DNA from: an uncultured Bacteroidota bacterium
GTDB taxonomy: Bacteria; Bacteroidota; Bacteroidia; Bacteroidales; UBA12077
Reading direction: 5' to 3'
DNA length: 64,000 nt
Assembly (NCBI GenBank): GCA_913055635.1
Contig: CAJXLK010000011.1
Coordinates: 1-64,000 of the forward strand
Positions 59,401-64,000 of this stretch are shown here, piece by piece (position 1 is the first letter of the stretch; each line of letters opens with the position of its first letter). The position numbers and the translations under genes were made by a program. The notes beneath the pieces are model-generated. The model was given only the letters and a program-made list of their open reading frames with translations, made no database searches and had not been told where the DNA came from.

Positions 59401-61766
59401 TGGAGCCAGTCCTGGTATTGAGGGATCTGTTGAAGGCTGTACCCGGTGGTTTGCTGCCATGTCTGATTGATCAGAAGCACTTCACCATCTTCAACATGCA
59501 ACATAATGGGGATAGGGGCTTGCTGAACGGCGCGTCGAAATTGTTCTTCACTCTGGCGCAGATCCTGCTGCAATTTTTTTTGTTTGGCCCGGCTGCGCAT
59601 AGATTCGATGCCAAAAGACACATCATTGGCCAATTCTCTGATCAGACCCATTTCGTCTCCGTCGAAGGCTTCTCTTTGGGGGGCATACAAGGCCAAAATC
59701 CCCATTGCCTTTTGGTTGACCAAAAGCGGAAAAGCAGCTATTGAGCGGTAATTGCGCGCCCTCACCTCCTTTTGCCAGCTGCCGCTCTGGGCTTTATCCT
59801 GACCCGACTTCCATACCACCTCCTTTCCCGTTCGAAGGGCTTTGCCAACAGGCTCGTGGGTGTCAGTCCCTTTGCCCTGGCTCCTGTGAGGGGCCTGGTA
59901 TAAACCCTCCAGATTTCCCGCCCGGGCCGCCGGTTCAATGGTTTGATGCTTATCGCCCCGGGCATAACCAATCCAAACCAGCGGGTAGCTTCCCCGATCA
60001 GCAATGATGTGACAGACCCGCTGCACGAATGAATCCTCGTCCTCCACCTGGGTCAGTTCCCGGTTACACCGGCTCAATATCTCCATCGCCCGATTGATAC
60101 GCCTCAGGCTTTGTTCAGTCTGTTTTAGCTTTGAAATATCGGTAGAAACGCTGATGATCGAATTCAGGCCTCCCTGTTCATCCAATACCGGGGAGCTGGA
60201 AATGATGGCGGCAAAGACCCGGCCATCTTTATGGCGGACGTTGAGTTCGCCGCTCCAGGCATAACCATTGCGCAAAGCCTCCATAATATCCATGGCTTTG
60301 GCGCGCGAGGCATTGGGTATGATCACCTGATGGATATTCTTACCCAAAACCTCCCGGGCACGCCATCCGTAAACTCTTTCCGTTCCCCGCCCCCAATAAC
60401 TGATGACCCCACCCGGATCAGTGGCAATAATGGCCTGGCTTACTGCATTCAACATACGGGCCTGAAAAGCATTCTTTTCCTGAATGCGCTTGCGATGGGT
60501 AATGTCTTCCATGGAACCTTCAAAACGTAAGACCTCTCCCACCTCATTCATCACACACCGGGAATTTTCCAAAACCCATATGATTTGGCCGTCATAGCGT
60601 TTCAAGACCGTTTCAAACTGATAAACCTGGCCCTCAGATTTCATCAGGGTCCGCCATTTTCTTCGATCCTTTGCATCGGGATACAAATCTGGGGCATGAA
60701 CATTTAAAAGGCTTTCTTTACTGGGGAACCCCAGCAAACGGACCATTGCCGGGTTGGCATCCATGATGGCCCCGTCGGGCCGGCTGACATAAAGGCCCAC
60801 CGGCACATGCTCGAACAGATGATGATAACGCTGCTGCATCGCCTCACGGGCCTGCTCGGCATCACTCTGTTGCTGCTCTACCTCCAGGTTATATAAGGCA
60901 AAACTCAAATCCTGGGCAATCTCACGAAACAACTCCTGCTCCTGCTTTTCCCCTGAAAACTCATCGGGGATATTCACCCAAAGCAACCCCATCAGCCGCT
61001 GATGATAACTCAGGGGATGAATCAGAACGGAATTGCCACAGGAGTTGCTATATAAAGGACACTGCAGACATTCCTCCTGCCGGTTGTTCAAAACCACCAG
61101 CGAAGATGCAGCCATGGCTTTTCGCATACATTGCTGAAAACCAACATCCGGACTTTTCAGGTTTTTTTCAATGGCCTCCCGAAGGGGCCCGGCTGAGGCG
61201 TGACCAATGATCTGGCGGTTCTGATCAAGTAAAATGATCCAGGCGTTGTCGTATCCCCGTATTTCTACCAGCTGATCACAAATTTTACCGGCCAGCACAT
61301 GCTTATCCCGCTCATTCACGATTAACCGATTCACCCCCCTTAAAGTACGCAACACCAAATTCAGATGGGCCATTTTCCGTCCCGATTCATGGCGCTCCAG
61401 GGTATAAAAAAGGGTTCTTTGTAAAAGTTCCGCATCAACGTGGCTTTTTACCAGGCAATCCTGGGCCCCTTGGCGCAGACATTGAGCCGCCAGGTCATCA
61501 TCCCGCTGCGAAATCATAACAACCACCGGCAAAGTATTAGCAGCAGCCCTCAGGGCAATAAGGGTATCAAGGCCCTCGCTATCCGGTAAAAAAAGATTGA
61601 CCAGGATAAAGTCAATCTTTTGCCCACTCAAAATCGACAAAGCCTGCTCCAGACTCCGGGCACGTATAACCTCCGGATCAATCCAACTGGTTTGAGCCAG
61701 CAATTGATCCATCCGTCCCAAATCGGCCTGTTCTTTTTCAATGTGTAGAAGATGAATTTTTTCCAT
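56436..61766 (-). CDS. Very large soluble hybrid histidine kinase with pseudo-receiver, four PAS and four GAF domains
   Basis: This 1776-residue kinase has no membrane segment. An N-terminal receiver-like domain (about 1-125) has Asn57 at the phospho-acceptor position (FILVNLFLPDSEG), so it is probably non-phosphorylatable. Next is a GAF domain (about 135-300) with the Cys-rich motif EECLQCPLYSNSC near residues 228-240, then two PAS (about 312-430, 437-560), a GAF (about 570-720) and a PAS (about 745-865). Two homologous GAF-like blocks follow (about 890-1060 and 1200-1370, both with VVVxSYDAxxxR), the PAS between them at about 1070-1190. HisKA has H1412 (NLSHEIRTPMNAILGF), HATPase has GGTGLGLAIVRNLVELMGG, and the C-terminal receiver has D1705 (LVLMDIKMPG). 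It could be coupled to the receiver protein encoded upstream at 62129. Confidence 0.92.
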   Translation of the reverse strand: MEKIHLLHIEKEQADLGRMDQLLAQTSWIDPEVIRARSLEQALSILSGQKIDFILVNLFLPDSEGLDTLIALRAAANTLPVVVMISQRDDDLAAQCLRQGAQDCLVKSHVDAELLQRTLFYTLERHESGRKMAHLNLVLRTLRGVNRLIVNERDKHVLAGKICDQLVEIRGYDNAWIILLDQNRQIIGHASAGPLREAIEKNLKSPDVGFQQCMRKAMAASSLVVLNNRQEECLQCPLYSNSCGNSVLIHPLSYHQRLMGLLWVNIPDEFSGEKQEQELFREIAQDLSFALYNLEVEQQQSDAEQAREAMQQRYHHLFEHVPVGLYVSRPDGAIMDANPAMVRLLGFPSKESLLNVHAPDLYPDAKDRRKWRTLMKSEGQVYQFETVLKRYDGQIIWVLENSRCVMNEVGEVLRFEGSMEDITHRKRIQEKNAFQARMLNAVSQAIIATDPGGVISYWGRGTERVYGWRAREVLGKNIHQVIIPNASRAKAMDIMEALRNGYAWSGELNVRHKDGRVFAAIISSSPVLDEQGGLNSIISVSTDISKLKQTEQSLRRINRAMEILSRCNRELTQVEDEDSFVQRVCHIIADRGSYPLVWIGYARGDKHQTIEPAARAGNLEGLYQAPHRSQGKGTDTHEPVGKALRTGKEVVWKSGQDKAQSGSWQKEVRARNYRSIAAFPLLVNQKAMGILALYAPQREAFDGDEMGLIRELANDVSFGIESMRSRAKQKKLQQDLRQSEEQFRRAVQQAPIPIMLHVEDGEVLLINQTWQQTTGYSLQQIPQYQDWLQLAFPSGMEAGPDDTASDQTGETNALNEKEYTLITQSGQQRQWLMSAAPLDQLSDGRKLVIRIASDITRQKEAEARMNRRIEEMHFLSQAALELIQLTSPDDLYQEVARSIYRLIGQGVVVVSSYDAIHERAKVESVQGIDRQWEEWKTYLQADPVGMQFVIELGEREILLRKELTPFHDNSAFLITRWLSSTKASGLFKTFRIGTVYQMGLSRNHDLLGIVNIALFEGHQINNQDVIHAFVTQASIALQKIISESRLQENERLLERAQEMAHLGSWEVDLNTGQTYWSDELYHICGYQPGEITPSLEAQIQRVHPDDRERVRQAHQKVIDGAPGYELEKRIVRPNGEIRWVYSKGELLLDTAQKSARIIGAFLDITEGKKNEQQIREQVADMRFLSNSALEFIQMAPAKSIYQYIGNKLLDFVEEGLVVVNSYDARNDRYRIEHVEAPEELYRQIRKILGRDPVEMTYSLDNDTTRGYLEPRLRELTPSARAIHRKNYQMLDQKIGKAVRAKQYLGMGLTRDEKLLGSVTLLLTKKTKPEKNEVIQAFLIQSAIALQKVLAEQHLNRQKQALEQVRKELWRSNHELSESNQKLEAHQQELSQALEKARESDQLKSAFLANLSHEIRTPMNAILGFSSLLEKEELSAERKKQFIEIIRSKGDQLMQLINDIIDISKIQSGQFEVQWQSFNLNQLFRELEISYEGQLPEKKAAANLDLRMKTSLDDLHAQVVLDRNRLQQILTNLINNALKFTGEGFIEVGYLPQNSDNILFYVQDTGIGIKKEKQAVIFDQFRQSDTRQDRDYGGTGLGLAIVRNLVELMGGEIWVESEPDQGSTFYFILPWYRGQATPGEGLRFVDEEPQNWKGKTVLIAEDDMANMLHLEELLKDTGIYMLKASDGLQCLKLMREHAGIDLVLMDIKMPGMDGYQALKQIRQSYPDIPVIAQTAYALKGDRESIIRAGFNDYIAKPLHRQRVLAMLRPYLQPANPA

Positions 61767-61814
61767 CTCTTTTTATTAACGCAAAATCTTATTATCAACT
61801 CAAAATCTTTTGAT

Positions 61815-61951
61815 TCGTATAAAGTTTAATTAACAGTTTGTATTTCAGTATAATAATAGTATGTAATTCGTTGGTCTCGGTAACCTCTGCCATGGAACCC
61901 TCATGTTTTATTCATTACCTTTTGTGCTAGTCGGTGCATGAGGGTTTCATA
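61815..61951 (-). repeat. Hairpin repeat unit with linker (copy g)
   Basis: The hairpin 61892-61950 reads ATGGAACCCTCATG on the left and CATGAGGGTTTCAT on the right in plus-strand terms. The linker at 61815-61891 contains TTAACAGTTTGTATTTCAGT. It is a near-identical direct copy of 48236-48371. It lies upstream of the giant kinase start. Confidence 0.9.
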
Positions 61952-62086
61952 AGGATTTAACTTAATTAACAGTTTGTAAATCAATATGGTCTGAATCTCA
62001 AAACAGACATTATGGGGTCAATCATTATGGAACCAGCATGAAATAATCATGTCCTTATTGTGTAAGTTCTTGGATGGGGGTTTCAA
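61951..62086 (-). repeat. Hairpin repeat unit with linker (copy h)
   Basis: The hairpin is 62027-62086: ATGGAACCAGCATG on the left and GGATGGGGGTTTCAAT on the right, core CTTATTGTGTAAGTTCTTGG. The linker 61951-62026 is the inverted copy of 55122-55197. It sits just beyond the 3' end of the receiver gene at 62129. Confidence 0.88.
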
Positions 62087-62128
62087 TGGGTTAAATGAAA
62101 AATCCAAGGCGATATGGCCCCCAAGGGG

Positions 62129-62488
62129 TTAGGCATACTCCTGCATCAACCGCACAAGCTTATCGATGCCACCACCAGCTTTATCTAAAAAATAATGCGC
62201 TCCCAGCTCATAACTCTTCCTTCTTTGTGAAATATCGGTTAACCGGGTCAGAACAACGACCAACATCTCCAGGTCATGATGTATCAGGTAATCAAGGATT
62301 TTAAACCCCTGATTCCTGGACAAATGTATGTCAATGATAATGGTATCCGGGTAATGGCTTCTGATAACATCAATGGCTGAGTCAACATCCCCGGCTTCAA
62401 AGATAAGATGGAGGTTTTTGACCTTACTGAGCAACCTTCTCAGCTTGCTGCGTTCTGCTTTGGAGCCATCTGCAATTAATACTTTCAT
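62129..62488 (-). CDS. Stand-alone response regulator receiver domain
   Basis: This is a 119-residue CheY-like receiver with no output domain. Motifs are MKVLIADGSKAERSKLRRLL (acidic D pocket), TIIIDIHLSRNQGFKILDYL (phospho-acceptor Asp at about position 53) and VVVLTRL with the switch Thr. The C-terminal Lys is in HYFLDKAGG. The ATG at 62488 is chosen over the one at 62494, two codons upstream. It lies upstream of the giant hybrid kinase on the same strand, with 362 bases of repeat DNA between. It might be the kinase's phosphotransfer partner; no direct evidence. Confidence 0.88.
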   Translation of the reverse strand: MKVLIADGSKAERSKLRRLLSKVKNLHLIFEAGDVDSAIDVIRSHYPDTIIIDIHLSRNQGFKILDYLIHHDLEMLVVVLTRLTDISQRRKSYELGAHYFLDKAGGGIDKLVRLMQEYA

Positions 62489-62774
62489 GCTCATCTGATA
62501 AAACCTTTACGGACGATAGGTGAAGCGGCAGATCTGACAGGAATTTCATCCTTTGGCTTCAGGGAAAGGAAGGACATTATAAGACCACTTATGATCTGTT
62601 TTGCCGTGAGCAAAAATCGTTTAAAGGACGTTGAGCAAAAACCTTTTGAAGGATGATGGCCATTCCTTCCTATTTCAAGATACAACATTATTTGATGCCA
62701 AACAAGTTTTTTACGTATTAATACCTAGCTTTAAAAATTTGTATTTATAGCTTTGAGTTTGTATTTTAATAAGC

Positions 62775-63344
62775 ATGAAGAAACTATCTGCAGTGGCCCT
62801 GGCCTGTATGGCCCTGGTTCAGGCAAGCATTGCCCAGGACACCGACAGCCTGGTCCTGGAAAACACCCGCTATCTAAAAAAGCAGATCAACCTCTTAGAG
62901 TACAGGCTCAGCCAGTTGGAAAGGGGCACCCAATCGGGGTTCGACAGCCTGCAATCCTTGTCCTCCTCCTCCCAAAGGAAGCTCGAAAGGCTGGAAGCCC
63001 AGGCAAAACAGCAACACAAAAGCCTCCAGGACAGCCTGGGTCAAAACGCTAGTCACCTGGAACACTTTTTAACCCGCGCCCAAAGGCAGCTTTCACGCTC
63101 ATCAACCCTTCATCTGGCAACTTATGGGGTAGCAACAGGGCTGATCATCTTGCTGTTGGTATTGTTTTTCCGGGAAAGGAAAAAGACCATTGACCATTTG
63201 ATCCATCAGGGCGAAAAAATGGCCGGGCAGAATGAGCAAATCCTGGAGAAAACCGCTGAGCTGGATCAAATCAGAAACGATCTGGAAAAGAACCTCAAGC
63301 AGCAAAAAAAATTGAAAAAGAAGGTCAAAAAAATCAAAAAATAA
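62775..63344 (+). CDS. Exported coiled-coil membrane protein
   Basis: This 189-residue protein has a signal peptide (MKKLSAVALACMALVQASIA). A long coiled coil follows (about 25-110: LENTRYLKKQINLLEYRLSQ, then KLERLEAQAKQQHKSLQDSL), then one membrane helix (about 114-134, YGVATGLIILLLVLFFRE) and a cytosolic Lys-rich coiled coil ending KKVKKIKK. I do not recognise a family. The architecture (periplasmic and cytosolic coiled coils joined by a helix) suggests a scaffold or signalling protein. The ATP pyrophosphatase-like gene follows about 78 bases downstream. Confidence 0.68.
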   Translation: MKKLSAVALACMALVQASIAQDTDSLVLENTRYLKKQINLLEYRLSQLERGTQSGFDSLQSLSSSSQRKLERLEAQAKQQHKSLQDSLGQNASHLEHFLTRAQRQLSRSSTLHLATYGVATGLIILLLVLFFRERKKTIDHLIHQGEKMAGQNEQILEKTAELDQIRNDLEKNLKQQKKLKKKVKKIKK

Positions 63345-63421
63345 GGCCATCCGCCACAGAAAAACCCGATTAATCCTCCTGCGTTTTGCCAGGTATTGAG
63401 TGAACAATAATTTTACGGGCT

Positions 63422-64000
63422 ATGGGGAAGTCAAAAGCAACGATTGAGCGGGAAAAAGTCATCAAGCAAGTAGGCAGGGCCCTGGGTAGCTATCAAATGG
63501 TAAGCTCAGGCGACTCTATTCTGGTGGGGTTATCAGGCGGGATAGATTCATCGGTGATGTTGGATATCCTGGCCACCCGGCATAAATTCCTTCCCTTCGG
63601 CTATCAGCTAAAGGCCCTGCATGTTGAGGCTAAGGGTGGACCGCGAACGAGCGATCAGGCATATTTAAAGGAACTATGCGCCAGGCATGGAATCCCCCTG
63701 CATACCCAAAAGGTGTTTCCGGAAGAGGACCACCAGGGAAAAAAATCATTTTGCTTTCAATGTTCCTGGCAGCGCAGAGCAGCCGTATTTAAAAAGGCCC
63801 GGCAATTGGGGTGCAATAAAGTAGCATTTGCTCATCATATGGACGATGCCCTTGAAACCCTGTTTATGAATATGACCTTTCATGGTGAAATCTCATCCAT
63901 TCCCCCGCGCATAGAGATGTTCAACGGAGCCTTTGAGCTGATTCGCCCGATGATTCTCACCAGCAATGCCCAGATTGAATCTTATGCCCGGCATGAAGGC
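63422..64000 (+). CDS. TtcA-like PP-loop ATPase (partial, C-terminus beyond window)
   Basis: The frame is open from the ATG at 63422 to the window edge, 193 codons. The PP-loop SGGIDSS (residues 38-44, LVGLSGGIDSSVMLDIL) marks an ATP pyrophosphatase that adenylates tRNA or another substrate. The Cys pair in SFCFQCSWQRRAAVF and the motif AFAHHMDDALETLFMNMTFH match the TtcA family (tRNA 2-thiocytidine synthesis), where two conserved CxxC motifs hold a 4Fe-4S cluster; the second lies beyond the edge. The Cys spacing FCFQC fits the first. The biosynthetic role in thiolating tRNA cytidine 32 is therefore likely. A related family, TilS, is less likely because it lacks these Cys. Confidence 0.85.
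   Translation, partial: MGKSKATIEREKVIKQVGRALGSYQMVSSGDSILVGLSGGIDSSVMLDILATRHKFLPFGYQLKALHVEAKGGPRTSDQAYLKELCARHGIPLHTQKVFPEEDHQGKKSFCFQCSWQRRAAVFKKARQLGCNKVAFAHHMDDALETLFMNMTFHGEISSIPPRIEMFNGAFELIRPMILTSNAQIESYARHEG

Noticed and set aside
62491-62688. A 65-codon minus-strand gene overlapping the receiver gene start
   Set aside because: No family resemblance. The stretch is better explained as the leader of the receiver gene.

Overview
The window is a chromosomal segment of a member of the Bacteroidota. Several features point there: a SusC/SusD outer-membrane pair, an OMP_b-brl_3-type TonB-dependent receptor, lipoproteins typical of the phylum, two very large multi-PAS hybrid histidine kinases, and several TAnnTTTG-type (-7) promoter motifs. 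The large surface protein at the left edge resembles proteins I associate with marine or anaerobic Marinilabiliales-like lineages, but placement below phylum is inference. No rRNA, tRNA, CRISPR array, prophage or transposase gene was seen.

Layout. Bases 1-6038 (minus) hold most of a giant secreted surface protein, cut by the window edge. Bases 6.4-11 kb carry small metabolic and membrane genes: an M50-like membrane protease, a Na+/Ca2+ exchanger-type antiporter, an MBL-fold hydrolase, a zinc-ribbon protein that lacks an ATG, and a coiled-coil protein. A minus-strand pair at 11.2-14.7 kb encodes an alginate-export-type porin and a methyl-accepting chemotaxis protein. An array of GC-rich palindromes, an aldo/keto reductase with a short C-terminus, a TonB-type receptor and a YVTN beta-propeller follow.

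Bases 20.4-33.0 kb form one uninterrupted plus-strand run. It holds an ECF sigma factor, a Spy/CnrX-like membrane-anchored periplasmic protein, an anti-sigma-like protein, a NapH-like ferredoxin fused to a region resembling a heavy-metal-associated domain, a zinc metalloprotease lipoprotein, SusC, SusD and a Calx-beta lipoprotein. It closes with a strong terminator. I read it as one stress- or metal-responsive uptake and processing operon.

Bases 33.5-47.9 kb carry a hybrid kinase, MgtC, a three-domain rhodanese, HflK/HflC, YceI, a metacaspase with a small membrane partner, a PAP2 phosphatase, a beta-barrel protein and a DUF302 protein. Bases 48.6-54.5 kb hold an oxidoreductase and then a NikR-type nickel regulator followed by a complete FecBCD-type ABC importer (binding protein, permease, ATPase), so this is probably a nickel uptake locus. 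A DUF3267 membrane protein follows. Bases 55.2-62.5 kb hold an AAA_14/DUF4143 ATPase, a 1776-residue hybrid kinase and a stand-alone receiver protein. The window ends inside a TtcA-like PP-loop gene.

The most unusual content is non-coding. Eight copies of a hairpin-forming element of about 58 bp, with compensatory changes in its stem and partly conserved ~75-bp linkers, lie between 48.3 and 62.1 kb. They cluster around the DUF4143 ATPase and the nickel importer. A second, unrelated family of GC-rich palindromes (CCCCGCTTAGCGGGG) occurs at three places. Neither is explained by the genes.
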